Of a stretch of 64,000 nt of DNA, positions 1 to 9,105 are shown one piece after another. Within the stretch, counting starts at the first letter, position 1, and every line of letters begins with the position of its first letter. The notes beneath the pieces were generated by a model, which worked only from the letters and a program-made list of their open reading frames with translations, was not told the DNA's origin and searched no databases. This stretch comes from Qipengyuania vulgaris (GTDB taxonomy: Bacteria > Pseudomonadota > Alphaproteobacteria > Sphingomonadales > Sphingomonadaceae), in contig CCSI01000002.1 in the NCBI GenBank assembly GCA_000756795.1, positions 434,001 to 498,000 of the forward strand, read 5' to 3'. Made by a program: the position numbers and the translations under genes.

Positions 1-2
1 TG

Positions 3-956
3 CAAAGTATCGAGCGCCTGCGCCACCTTGCCATCCTGACCGCCGTCGATATCCGCGCCGTTGGCCCGGGGACGTGGAACAGCTGGAAGGGCCAGTTGCT
101 GGGCGAACTCTACGATGCCTCGTCGGAGCGCTTGCGGCTCGGCCACATGCGGCACGGGCGCAAGGAGAAGGTTGCTGCCAAGCGGGCGCAGGTCGCCGAG
201 GCACTGGGCGACAAGGCCGCACTGGTCGAGGAACACGGCGCGAGCTTCGGCGATGCCTACTGGATTGCCGAACCGAGCGATATCATCGCCCTCAATCTCG
301 CGCATTACGCTGCCGCGCGCGAGATGGGCCACGAACTCTCGGTCCATTGCGAATATTACGAAGCACGCGGGGCGACGCTGGTCACGGTTATCGCATCTGA
401 CCATCCGGGCCTGTTCTACCGCATCGCGGGCGGCATCCATCTTGCCGGTGGCAATATCATCGACGCGCGCATCCATACCTCGCGCACCGGTTGGGCCCTC
501 GACAATTTCCTCGTGCAGGACCCGCATGGCGCGCCGTTCCGCGAAAAACAGCAGCTTGAGCGCCTGAAGAAAAGCATCGCCGACGCGCTCGCCAACCGCA
601 TCGACTTGACGCCGAAACTGGCGCAGCGCCCGCTTGCACACAGCCGTTCGAAGGCCTTCGACGTCAATCCGCGCGTCCTGTTCGACAACAAGGCATCGAA
701 CCGATTCACCGTCATCGAGGTCAATGCGCGCGATCGGCCTGCACTTTTGAACAGGTTGGCGCGCGTGCTGTTCGAGCAGCGGCTGGTGGTTCACTCCGCC
801 CATATCACCAATTATGGCGAGCGCGCGGTAGACACGTTTTACGTTACGGATTTGACGGGTGGGAAGCTTGCCGAAGGCGAGCGCCAGAACCGCCTCGAGG
901 CTCGTCTTGTCGAAGCGGCAGGTGATGCAATGCAGGCACGGTTGGAAGACGCTTAG
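3..956 (+). CDS. glnD: [Protein-PII] uridylyltransferase / uridylyl-removing enzyme, C-terminal part
   Basis: This is the 3' end of a gene that begins before the window; the reading frame is open from base 3. GlnD adds and removes UMP on PII proteins according to glutamine, so it reports nitrogen status in the cytoplasm. The first visible residues (RHLAILTAVDIRAVGPG) match the end of the HD/UR region. Two ACT domains follow, at about 378-560 and 709-890, which in this family bind glutamine. The gene stops at 954-956. Only about 317 codons are visible, so the nucleotidyltransferase active site cannot be checked. Identity is confident from the HD tail plus tandem ACT arrangement. Confidence 0.93.
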   Translation, partial: QSIERLRHLAILTAVDIRAVGPGTWNSWKGQLLGELYDASSERLRLGHMRHGRKEKVAAKRAQVAEALGDKAALVEEHGASFGDAYWIAEPSDIIALNLAHYAAAREMGHELSVHCEYYEARGATLVTVIASDHPGLFYRIAGGIHLAGGNIIDARIHTSRTGWALDNFLVQDPHGAPFREKQQLERLKKSIADALANRIDLTPKLAQRPLAHSRSKAFDVNPRVLFDNKASNRFTVIEVNARDRPALLNRLARVLFEQRLVVHSAHITNYGERAVDTFYVTDLTGGKLAEGERQNRLEARLVEAAGDAMQARLEDA

Positions 957-1041
957 CATACGTTTGCAGGAAGATTGTTGCGCGTTTGTCGCAAATCCGG
1001 CATCGATTCGCCTGAGAGAACACCAGGAGAGAGGGTTACTC

Positions 1042-3789
1042 ATGCGAACCACTACGCTTTCGTTGCGCGCGCTTGCCTTGCTTGGCGCCGGTTTCACCAT
1101 GCTGCCGCAAGCGGCCATGGCCCAGTCCACAGCCGATGAGGGCGACATCGTCGACAATGCCGATGTCGAAGATGCAACGCCCGTCATCGTGGTGACCGCG
1201 CAGGGCCGTGCGCAAAACCTAGCCGATGTGCCGGTCGCCATTTCCGCCGTCTCGTCGGAAACCCTTGAAAACTCGGGCACCAGCGACATTCGCGAACTGA
1301 ACCAGGTCGCTCCGTCGCTGCTTGTCTCCTCGACTGGTAACGAAGCCAATGGCTCGGCCCGTATCCGCGGTATCGGCACCGTGGGCGACAACCCCGGCCT
1401 CGAAAGCTCGGTCGCGGTCTTCGTCGACGGCGTTTATCGTTCGCGTTCGGGTAATGCCCTGAGCGAACTTGGTCCGCTCGACCGAATCGAAATCCTGCGT
1501 GGCCCGCAAGGCACGCTCGGCGGACGCAACGCATCTGCTGGCGTCATCTCGATCTACACCGCAGAACCGGAATTCAATTTCGGCGGCTATGCTGATTTCA
1601 CCTATGGCAATTACGACGCCATCCGCATCGAGGGTGGTGTGAACGCACCGCTTGGCGAGACCGTAGCCGCCCGTGTCGATGGCGTCTGGTTCCAGCGCGA
1701 CGGTTTCTACAACGATGTCGTAAATGGTACCGACATCAACGACCGTGACCGTTATCTCGTCCGCGCGCAGGCGCTGTTCGAACCCAACGAGGACATCAGC
1801 TTCCGCCTTGTCGGCGACTATTCGAAGAAGGATGAATCTTGCTGTGCGGCAACCTTCGTGCAGCCCGACTTCGCTCCATTTGCGCGCGTTTCGCCCGGCT
1901 TCGATCCCTTCGCCCTCCCAAATCCCGGCTCTGCGGCGCTGACCGATTTCACCGCCGGAGGTAATCCGATTGCCGGAATTCTTGTCGGCCTTGGCAATGA
2001 TCCCCGCGCTTTGACCCAGTCGACGTTTGACCGCGATATCTACATCACTCCGGGCCGCTCCTATGATGGCGAGACCGAGGACTATGGCGTCTCGGGCGAA
2101 CTGAACTGGAACCTTGGTGGCGCCAACCTTACGTCGATCACCGCCTATCGCGAATATGCGAACAATCAGGGTTCGGATACCGATTACACGCAGCTCGACA
2201 TCCTCTATCGCGCTCCCGGACCGGACGCCGGCGCGCGCGAATTTGGAACCTTCACGCAAGAGTTTCGCCTGAATGGCGAGGCTTTCGACGACAGGCTCGA
2301 CTGGCTGGTCGGCGCGTATTACGCGAACGAGAAGCTGGAAGTTCGCGACAATCTTCGCTTCGGTGAGGATTACGGCCAATTCGTAAGCTGCCGTCTCGCC
2401 ATCGCATTGCAGCCGACACTTGGAACGTCACTGGGTCGCTCTGTCGCTGATCCGACGCAGGACAATTGTTTTGATCCAGTTGCCTTCTCGGTAATCGAAT
2501 CGGGAGGCGTGTTTGGTGCTGCAACACCTCTCGTGGTGCCTGCACTCAACAATCTGGCGGGCCTTGGCGACCTTGGCGGTACCGGTGACCGTTACAACCA
2601 GACGAGCGAAAACTTCGCCGTCTTCACGCATAACATCATCCACCTGACCGATCGCCTCGATCTGACCCTCGGCCTTCGCTACACCAGCGAAACCAAGGAT
2701 TTCGACGCGACCTTCAGCAATGACAATGATGTTTGCCCGACGAACCGCGCCCTGTTGGGGCCGATCGCAGCAGCTTCGCCGTTCTTCGCTGGCGCTCTTG
2801 CTCTGTCCTGCCAAGGCAACAGCACCTCTGAACTCGACGGTGTGTCGATTGCCGACACGCGCGATGAGGACGAGTTCACCGGTACGGCCATCCTCAGCTG
2901 GAAACCGGTCGACGATGTCATGGTCTACGGTTCCTATTCGCGCGGTTACAAGGCGGGTGGCTTCAACCTCGACCGCTCGGCTCTGGGCAACCCGGTCACG
3001 TTCGATGCAACCGACCTTGACCCATCCACGCTGCAGTTCGACGAGGAAACGGTCAATTCCTACGAGGTCGGCATCAAGTTCGCCGACCGTCAGTGGAGCC
3101 TGGGTCTCACCGCCTTCCGTCAGGAATTCAGCAACTTCCAGCTGAACACCTTCAACGGCTCGGTCTTCCTCGTGCAGAACATCAATGGCTGCGGTTCGAG
3201 CCTTGATGGCGATGACCGTGATGCAAGCGCCACTACCGGCTCCTGCGCTGCTGACGACGTGACGCCCGGTGTGGTCTCGCAGGGCTTCGAGTTCGAAGCT
3301 GGCCTCAGCCCGACCCGCAACGTCAACATGACGCTTGGCATCACGCACGCCGATACGCGTTATGCCGACAATCTGGTCGGCAGCGACCAGGGCGCTCCGC
3401 TCGATCCGGCGCTTCGCCTGCTGCCGGGTGATAATCTGTCGAACGCGCCGCAGTGGGTCGGCACCAGCTCCTTCACCTGGACGCCCGACATCGGTAGCTC
3501 GGGCATGAAGGGCCTTGTCTTCGTGAACGCTCGCATGACCGGCGATTACAACACCGGTTCGGACCTTCTCTACGGTAAGGAGCAGGATGCATATGTTGTA
3601 GTGAATGGCCGTATCGGTCTCACTAACATTGCGGATCGCTTTGCAATCGAGGGCTGGGTGCAGAACGCCTTTGACGAAGACTATACGCAGGTGGCCTTCA
3701 ACACGCCGTTCATCGCGCCGCAGCAGACCTATTCGGCCTTCCTCGCCGAGCCGCGCACCTACGGTGTCACGGTTCGCGCCGAGTTCTAA
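1042..3789 (+). CDS. TonB-dependent outer-membrane receptor
   Basis: This is a 915-residue outer-membrane active transporter. The ATG at 1042 was preferred over upstream starts because it follows an AGGAGAGAGG ribosome site and begins a clear signal peptide cleaved near AMA-QS (residue 27). A TonB-box-like stretch (PVIVVTAQ, about 47-54) and the plug domain follow, with the conserved RGPQGTLGGRNASAG near residue 155. The rest is beta-barrel and ends in the terminal Phe (VRAEF) expected for outer-membrane insertion. The substrate cannot be read from sequence; this sphingomonad type is often linked to sugars or aromatic compounds, which is only a hint. A strong terminator lies 24 nt after the stop. 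Confidence 0.92.
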   Translation: MRTTTLSLRALALLGAGFTMLPQAAMAQSTADEGDIVDNADVEDATPVIVVTAQGRAQNLADVPVAISAVSSETLENSGTSDIRELNQVAPSLLVSSTGNEANGSARIRGIGTVGDNPGLESSVAVFVDGVYRSRSGNALSELGPLDRIEILRGPQGTLGGRNASAGVISIYTAEPEFNFGGYADFTYGNYDAIRIEGGVNAPLGETVAARVDGVWFQRDGFYNDVVNGTDINDRDRYLVRAQALFEPNEDISFRLVGDYSKKDESCCAATFVQPDFAPFARVSPGFDPFALPNPGSAALTDFTAGGNPIAGILVGLGNDPRALTQSTFDRDIYITPGRSYDGETEDYGVSGELNWNLGGANLTSITAYREYANNQGSDTDYTQLDILYRAPGPDAGAREFGTFTQEFRLNGEAFDDRLDWLVGAYYANEKLEVRDNLRFGEDYGQFVSCRLAIALQPTLGTSLGRSVADPTQDNCFDPVAFSVIESGGVFGAATPLVVPALNNLAGLGDLGGTGDRYNQTSENFAVFTHNIIHLTDRLDLTLGLRYTSETKDFDATFSNDNDVCPTNRALLGPIAAASPFFAGALALSCQGNSTSELDGVSIADTRDEDEFTGTAILSWKPVDDVMVYGSYSRGYKAGGFNLDRSALGNPVTFDATDLDPSTLQFDEETVNSYEVGIKFADRQWSLGLTAFRQEFSNFQLNTFNGSVFLVQNINGCGSSLDGDDRDASATTGSCAADDVTPGVVSQGFEFEAGLSPTRNVNMTLGITHADTRYADNLVGSDQGAPLDPALRLLPGDNLSNAPQWVGTSSFTWTPDIGSSGMKGLVFVNARMTGDYNTGSDLLYGKEQDAYVVVNGRIGLTNIADRFAIEGWVQNAFDEDYTQVAFNTPFIAPQQTYSAFLAEPRTYGVTVRAEF

Positions 3790-3812
3790 GCCGGACGGAC
3801 ATGAGAAACGGG

Positions 3813-3839
3813 AAGGGGCGCTTTCGGGCGCCCCTTTTT
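3813..3839 (+). terminator. Rho-independent terminator of the TonB receptor gene
   Basis: A 9-bp perfect stem (AAGGGGCGC at 3813-3821 pairing with 3828-3836) with a TTTCGG loop runs into five T residues at 3835-3839. It begins 24 nt after the receptor stop codon. Confidence 0.9.
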
Positions 3840-3842
3840 GTT

Positions 3843-3906
3843 TGCGCTACCGCTCCGCTGCTTGAGCGCGTGTATCTCTGCGCTACCGCTTCGCTGCTTG
3901 AGCGCG
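3843..3906. repeat. Tandem 28-bp direct repeat after a terminator
   Basis: Two copies of a 28-bp unit (TGCGCTACCGCT then CCGCTGCTTGAGCGCG) lie at 3843-3870 and 3879-3906 with a 36-bp period; they differ at one base (C/T). They sit between the receptor terminator and the 3' end of the convergent yggS gene. No gene is seen here, and the function is unknown. Confidence 0.75.
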
Positions 3907-3929
3907 CCGAGCGCTTTTATATCGAAGCC

Positions 3930-4595
3930 CTAATCCTGACGCTCACCGAACAGGGCTGTGCCGACGCGGATATGCGTTGCGCCCTGCATGATGGCGGTCT
4001 CGTAATCGCCGCTCATGCCCATGCTGCGGCCTTCGAGGCCGTGGTCGCGCGCCAGCTTGTCGAGGAAAGCGAAGAAAGGCGCGGGCTCGATATCGGCAGG
4101 CGGCAGGCACATCAGCCCGGCAAGCGGAATATCGGCATCGCGCGCCTGTGCGAGCAGCGCGGGTAGGTCGCTCACCGGGCAGCCACCCTTTTGCGGCTCG
4201 TCCCCGACATCGACCTGCACGAAACAGGGCACCTGTCTGCCGGTCTTGTCGAAGGCTTTCGCTAGTGCCTTCACGAGGCTCGGCCGGTCGAGCGAATGGA
4301 TGACATCGAAGAGCGCGGCGGCATCATCAGCCTTGTTCGACTGGAGCTGCCCGACGAGGTGCAATTGCACTCCGGGATGCGCCTCGCGCAGCGCTGGCCA
4401 TTTCTCCTGCGCTTCCTGCACGCGGTTCTCGCCGAAATGGCGGTGACCTTCGAGCAGCAAGGGCTCGATCGCCGACGCCGGATGCTTCTTGCTGATGGCG
4501 ACCAGCGTCACCTCGCCCGGGTCGCGGCGCGCGCGTTTACACGCCTGCGCAATACTGTTTCGGACCGAAGCGAGCGGAGTGTCTGCCTTTTCCAT
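3930..4595 (-). CDS. YggS-family pyridoxal phosphate homeostasis protein
   Basis: This 221-residue cytosolic protein is a single TIM-barrel PLP carrier. The PLP lysine is expected at K36 in LVAISKKHP, followed by HFGENRVQE (about 53-61) and the C-terminal phosphate-binding region (MGMSGDYETAI, then GTALFGER). Family members (YggS, human PLPBP) buffer PLP and affect amino- and keto-acid pools; they have no established catalytic activity. The gene is divergent from the ThiE-like gene with only 22 nt between starts, so the two promoters must overlap or lie inside the neighbouring genes. Length and motifs fit the family. Confidence 0.93.
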   Translation of the reverse strand: MEKADTPLASVRNSIAQACKRARRDPGEVTLVAISKKHPASAIEPLLLEGHRHFGENRVQEAQEKWPALREAHPGVQLHLVGQLQSNKADDAAALFDVIHSLDRPSLVKALAKAFDKTGRQVPCFVQVDVGDEPQKGGCPVSDLPALLAQARDADIPLAGLMCLPPADIEPAPFFAFLDKLARDHGLEGRSMGMSGDYETAIMQGATHIRVGTALFGERQD

Positions 4596-4617
4596 CGCGG
4601 CGCGCTATAGCGTAGTC

Positions 4618-5142
4618 GTGACTTCACGCCAGACCCTTCCCCTGCTGTGGCTGCTCTCCGACGCGCGCAACGATGCCGGGCTGGAGGATGCGCTCGCAGA
4701 TCTTCCGCGAGGGTCGGGTTTCGTGTTCCGGCACTACCACCTCGGCGAAGGAGAACGCCGCGAGCGATATGAGGCTCTTTCGCCCATCGCGCGCAGTCGT
4801 GCGCACACCGTGCTTCTTTCACGCGCAAGCGGGTGGGGTGAGGACGGCACTTACGGGGCGCAACGGCTGTCCGACGGTATGTGGCTGGCGACGGCCCATG
4901 ACGGCGATGAAATTGCCCGAGCGGTACGTGATGGCGCGGACGGCATCTTCCTCTCGCCGGTATTCCCGACTGCCTCGCATCCGGGCGCAGCGTATCTGGG
5001 CGTGCATGGGTTCCACGTGCTCGCGCAGCAATCGCCCGTTCCCGTCATCGCGCTCGGCGGGATGAATCATGAGCGCGCCCGAGAGCTCGACTGGCCGCGC
5101 TGGGGGGCTATCGACGGACTCGTCTCGACGAAGAGCGCTTGA
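4618..5142 (+). CDS. Thiamine phosphate synthase-like (ThiE/TenI) protein
   Basis: This is a 174-residue product starting at GTG 4618; the frame is open farther upstream, but those codons lie over the divergent yggS start. ThiE condenses HMP-PP with thiazole phosphate in thiamine synthesis. The C-terminal half carries the family motifs GADGIFLSPVFPT (about 105-117) and PVIALGGM (about 142-149). The protein is shorter than usual ThiE (about 210 residues), and the ThiE region around the HLGQ motif is not recognisable. It may therefore be TenI-like or a divergent paralogue. The fold assignment is fairly sure; the enzymatic role is not. Confidence 0.7.
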   Translation: MTSRQTLPLLWLLSDARNDAGLEDALADLPRGSGFVFRHYHLGEGERRERYEALSPIARSRAHTVLLSRASGWGEDGTYGAQRLSDGMWLATAHDGDEIARAVRDGADGIFLSPVFPTASHPGAAYLGVHGFHVLAQQSPVPVIALGGMNHERARELDWPRWGAIDGLVSTKSA

Positions 5143-5199
5143 CCTCGGACTCGCCGAGGATTCATACTGCGCCCCAAGACGGTAGAAGGGAAATCGAGC

Positions 5200-7542
5200 A
5201 TGGCAACGCGCGCAGGCGCCAAACCCGACTGGCGGGCGGCTTTCCGCCGTTCGCTGCGGCGCGCCACGCATATGGCGGGCGCTGGCGTACTTTTCGCGCT
5301 GCTGCTGTTTCTTGCGCTGGCGCTGGTGAGCTACACCCAGACAGACCCAAGCCCCTCCACCGCCGCTTCCGGAACCTCCATAGGCAACTGGATGGGCCTC
5401 AGCGGCGCATGGGCTGCCGAACGCGCCTATTTCCTGTTCGGCTTGCCCGCATTGCTGCTCCTGCCACTGCTCTGGATTGCCGCGCGGCGGTTGTGGACCG
5501 GCGTCGAGGATCCCGACGAAGAAGAAACGCCCGGCAAGTGGTGGAGCCCGCTCGCGCTGCTGATGCTTGCCATGGTGCTGCTCGGCACGGTGATTTCACT
5601 GCTGTTCGCCGAGAACCCCGGACCGTTCCCGTCGGGAGCCGGGGGCCTTGCGGGGCTCTTGGGGGCAGGCGGCATCGAAGCCGTCGCCACACGCTTCGGC
5701 GGTGCATTCTCCGGCTGGATTATTGCCGCGCTCGGCCTCGTCGCATTGGGCGGCGGGCTGGCGCTGGTGACCAAGGTCTTCGCCATCGACTGGGCCCAGT
5801 TCTTCACCCTGCCCGAAATGCTCAAGCGCCGCCCGCAGCTATCGGATATCGACCTGCCGCTCGCGCCCAAAAAGCAGAAGCGCGCGAAGAAGCAGGTTGT
5901 CGAGGACGATATTGACGACGAGGACGATGCGCCCGCGCGCCCCGCCCGCCGCGCGCCCGAAATTGCCGACCCCGTGGCCGCGCCCGCGCCGTCCAAAGCG
6001 GCAAAGCCCAAGCAGCGCGACATGTTCGCAAACTACCAGCTGCCGAGCACCGACCTCCTCGCCGACCAGCCCGAGCACAAGGCCGCCAAGCTCGACAAGA
6101 TCGCGCTCGAACGCAACGCGCGGCTGCTCGAAAACGTGCTCGACGATTTCAACGTGAAGGGCGAAATCACCGCCGTGCGCGCAGGTCCCGTGGTGACCAT
6201 GTACGAGCTCGAGCCCGCTCCCGGCATCAAGGCCAGCCGCGTCGTCGGCCTCGCCGAAGACATCGCCCGCAACATGAGCGCCATCAGCGCGCGCGTCTCG
6301 CCCATTCCGGGCAAGACCGTCATCGGCATCGAACTGCCCAATGCGGACCGCCAGATGGTCAGCTACAAGGAGCTGGCGACCTCCAGCGCCTTCGTCGACC
6401 ACAAGGGTAGTCTGCCGATGATCCTCGGCAAGGATATCGCGGGCGAGCCCATCATCGCCGACCTCGCCGCCATGCCGCATTTGCTGGTCGCGGGTACGAC
6501 CGGCTCGGGTAAATCGGTCGGCCTCAACGCCATCCTGCTGTCGCTGCTTTACCGCTTCACGCCGGAGGAATGCCGCCTCATCCTCATCGACCCCAAGGTC
6601 CTCGAACTGAAGACCTATGACGATATCCCGCATCTCCTGAGCCCCGTGGTGACCGAGCCCGCCAAGTCGGTCCGCGCGCTGAAATGGGCAGTCGAAGAGA
6701 TGGAAAAGCGCTACCGGATGATGAGTTCGGTCAACTCGCGCAACATCGCGGGCTTCAACGAAAAGGTCCGCAAGGCCGCCGAGAAGGGCAAGCCGCTGGG
6801 CCGCCGCGTGCAGACCGGCTTCGACCCCGAGACGGGTGAGGAACTCTACGAGGAAGAGCAGCTCGATTACGAACCGCTGCCGCTCATCGTCCTCATCGTC
6901 GACGAGCTGGCCGACCTCATGGTCACCGTGGGCAAGGAAATCGAAGTCCTTATCCAGCGCCTGTCGCAAAAAAGCCGCGCGGCGGGCATCCATCTCATCA
7001 TGGCGACGCAGCGGCCTAGCGTCGACGTCATCACCGGCGTCATCAAGGCCAACCTGCCCACCCGCATTAGCTTCAAGGTGACGAGCCGCATCGACAGCCG
7101 CACCATCTTGGGCGAGCAGGGCGCGGAGCAGCTGCTCGGCAAGGGCGACATGCTCTATAAGCCTAACACCGGCGCGGTCGTGCGCGTGCACGGGCCCTTC
7201 GTAGGCGATGACGAGGTCGAGCGCGTGGCCGACCACTGGCGCGAACAGGGCAAGCCCGATTATGTCGACGCGGTCACCGAGGAACCCGAAGACGGCGGCT
7301 TCAATTTCGAGGACGAGTTCACCGCTTCGGACAATCCCGAAGAGCGCAAATACCGCCAGGCCTGCCAGATCGTCATCGAGAATCAGAAGGCGAGCGGCAG
7401 CTGGCTCCAGCGCCAGATGGGCGTTGGCTACAACACTGCGGCCAAGTGGATCGAGCGCATGGAAAGCGAAGGCCTCGTCGGTCCTGCCAACCACGTCGGC
7501 CGCCGCGAGATTTATCGCGACCAGGACGGCAATCCCATCTAA
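5200..7542 (+). CDS. ftsK: DNA translocase FtsK
   Basis: This 780-residue septal DNA pump moves chromosome termini and aids XerCD dimer resolution during division. About four membrane helices occupy residues 25-200, followed by a charged, Ala/Pro-rich linker (about 210-280). The alpha/beta motor follows, with Walker A GTTGSGKS at about 432-439, Walker B LIVLIVDELADLM near residue 570 and MATQRPSVDVITG after it. The C-terminal winged-helix gamma domain (YNTAAKWIERMESEGLVG, about 747-764) reads KOPS sites. The linker is short compared with E. coli, as is common in alphaproteobacteria. ATG 5200 follows an AGAAGGGA ribosome site. Confidence 0.96.
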   Translation: MATRAGAKPDWRAAFRRSLRRATHMAGAGVLFALLLFLALALVSYTQTDPSPSTAASGTSIGNWMGLSGAWAAERAYFLFGLPALLLLPLLWIAARRLWTGVEDPDEEETPGKWWSPLALLMLAMVLLGTVISLLFAENPGPFPSGAGGLAGLLGAGGIEAVATRFGGAFSGWIIAALGLVALGGGLALVTKVFAIDWAQFFTLPEMLKRRPQLSDIDLPLAPKKQKRAKKQVVEDDIDDEDDAPARPARRAPEIADPVAAPAPSKAAKPKQRDMFANYQLPSTDLLADQPEHKAAKLDKIALERNARLLENVLDDFNVKGEITAVRAGPVVTMYELEPAPGIKASRVVGLAEDIARNMSAISARVSPIPGKTVIGIELPNADRQMVSYKELATSSAFVDHKGSLPMILGKDIAGEPIIADLAAMPHLLVAGTTGSGKSVGLNAILLSLLYRFTPEECRLILIDPKVLELKTYDDIPHLLSPVVTEPAKSVRALKWAVEEMEKRYRMMSSVNSRNIAGFNEKVRKAAEKGKPLGRRVQTGFDPETGEELYEEEQLDYEPLPLIVLIVDELADLMVTVGKEIEVLIQRLSQKSRAAGIHLIMATQRPSVDVITGVIKANLPTRISFKVTSRIDSRTILGEQGAEQLLGKGDMLYKPNTGAVVRVHGPFVGDDEVERVADHWREQGKPDYVDAVTEEPEDGGFNFEDEFTASDNPEERKYRQACQIVIENQKASGSWLQRQMGVGYNTAAKWIERMESEGLVGPANHVGRREIYRDQDGNPI

Positions 7543-7551
7543 GGGGCAGCG

Positions 7552-9105
7552 ATGAACGCGACGACTGCTTCCACCCCTTCCGCCGACGAACAGGCCGAGC
7601 GTACCGCGCGCTGGGTCTTCTCGCCCATCGGCCGCTCGATTGCGCCGCTGCGCGCATATTGGCGTGACCATGTGTCGAAGGGGGTCGACCACCCGGCGGT
7701 CGTGGCCAAGATTGCCGTCGAGTGCCCGGCAACCGCACGCTACATTCTGATGATCATGATGTCGGCGGGCATCGCCATTCTCGGCCTGCTGCTGTCCTCG
7801 CCTGCGGTGGTCATCGGGGCCATGCTTCTCTCGCCGCTGATGAGCCCCATCTTGGGGGTCGGCTTCGCGCTGGCTACGGGCAAGCGCAAATGGCTGGTCA
7901 TCAGCGCCCGTTCGCTGCTTTTGGGCAGTGTCGCGGCAATCCTCTTCACCGCGCTCATCGTCCTGATCTCGCCTCTGCAGACGGTGACCGAGGAAATCGC
8001 AGCGCGCACACGGCCGAACCTGTTCGACCTGATGGTGGCGCTCTTTTCCTCCATCGCGGGCTCCTATGCGATGATCCGCGGGCGCGAGGGGAGCATCGTC
8101 GGCGTGGCGATTGCGACCGCCCTTATGCCGCCTTTGGCCGTGGTCGGCTTTGGCCTCGCGACCTTCAACTGGACGGTCTTCTTCGGCGCCTTCGGCCTCT
8201 TCGTCACCAACTTCCTGACCATCGCGCTCACCGCCACGCTGATGGCGCGCCTCTACGGTTTCCGCACCACGCTTTCGAGCAAGCAGGGCTGGTTCCAGAG
8301 CGTCGGCATCTTCCTCATCTTCGTGGCGCTCGCCATTCCGCTCGGTCTCTCGCTGCGCAATATCGCTTGGGAATCGAACTCCCAGCGCATCGTGCGAAAC
8401 TCTATCCAGGATGAGTTTGGCAGCCGTGCGCGGATCAGCGAGCAGGTTATCGACTGGGACAGCGAACCGCTTGCCGTATCTGCAACGGTGCTCACGCCCG
8501 AGTTCGATACCAATGCGAATGCCGACATTTCCAAGGTGCTCCGGCAGCGGCTGGGCCGCGAAGTGGTGGTTCGGGTAGAACAGTTCCGGGTCGGAGCAAA
8601 CCCGGGGGCAGCCGAGCAGGCAGAACTCGCCCGTGCCCGCGCAGCCGAGCAGGCCGCAGCGAGCGAGCGGCAAATTGCGGCCATGGTCGATCGCATGGCG
8701 ATGGCGAGCGGAGCACCGCGTGACCGCGTCCTCCTCGACCGCGATACGCGGCGTATTTCGGCCACCGCTCGCGCGCTTCCGGGCCTGTCGCTCGCGGGCT
8801 ATCGCGAACTGGAATCGCGGGTGGCGGAAAAGGCCCCCGGCTGGACCGCCATCCTGCGGCCGCCTGCGCTCGCCCTGCCCGCCGTAGCGCTGGGCGAACA
8901 GGGGCCAACTGATGAGGGGCGGGCGGCCGAGCAGATCATCGGCTGGGCTGCCCAGCGCCTCGAAATGCCCATCGTCCTCGTGGGCCCCGTCGAACAGGCG
9001 GAAGCGCTCGCCCAGCGTCTGCGTGCGACCGGCGTGGTGGTAGCCGAAGTTACCCCGGCCGACGGATCGAGCATCGTGGCCGCATGGGCGGAAATGCCGC
9101 GTTAG
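7552..9105 (+). CDS. DUF389 (TIGR00341-type) integral membrane protein
   Basis: This 517-residue protein starts 9 nt after ftsK and is probably co-transcribed with it. Residues 60-265 contain about six membrane helices with the family core [18 protein letters not shown] and [20 protein letters not shown]. The C-terminal half (about 290-517) is soluble, with an Ala/Glu/Arg-rich helix near residues 350-380, and resembles the cytoplasmic or periplasmic tail seen in many DUF389 proteins. The function of the family is unknown; a transport role is often guessed. The stop overlaps the stop of the convergent chemoreceptor by 4 nt. Confidence 0.85.
   Translation: MNATTASTPSADEQAERTARWVFSPIGRSIAPLRAYWRDHVSKGVDHPAVVAKIAVECPATARYILMIMMSAGIAILGLLLSSPAVVIGAMLLSPLMSPILGVGFALATGKRKWLVISARSLLLGSVAAILFTALIVLISPLQTVTEEIAARTRPNLFDLMVALFSSIAGSYAMIRGREGSIVGVAIATALMPPLAVVGFGLATFNWTVFFGAFGLFVTNFLTIALTATLMARLYGFRTTLSSKQGWFQSVGIFLIFVALAIPLGLSLRNIAWESNSQRIVRNSIQDEFGSRARISEQVIDWDSEPLAVSATVLTPEFDTNANADISKVLRQRLGREVVVRVEQFRVGANPGAAEQAELARARAAEQAAASERQIAAMVDRMAMASGAPRDRVLLDRDTRRISATARALPGLSLAGYRELESRVAEKAPGWTAILRPPALALPAVALGEQGPTDEGRAAEQIIGWAAQRLEMPIVLVGPVEQAEALAQRLRATGVVVAEVTPADGSSIVAAWAEMPR

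Noticed and set aside
859-1041. N-terminal extension of the TonB receptor frame into glnD
   Set aside because: It has no signal peptide, overlaps the glnD coding end, and the ATG at 1042 has a better ribosome site and a proper signal sequence.
4489-4617. Upstream extension of the ThiE-like frame
   Set aside because: These codons lie antisense to the start of yggS and do not resemble the ThiE N-terminus.
5839-8673. 944-codon open frame on the minus strand opposite ftsK and the DUF389 gene
   Set aside because: It is the antisense of two well-supported genes, is rich in His/Arg/Asp as expected of a GC-rich shadow frame, and has no recognisable domain.
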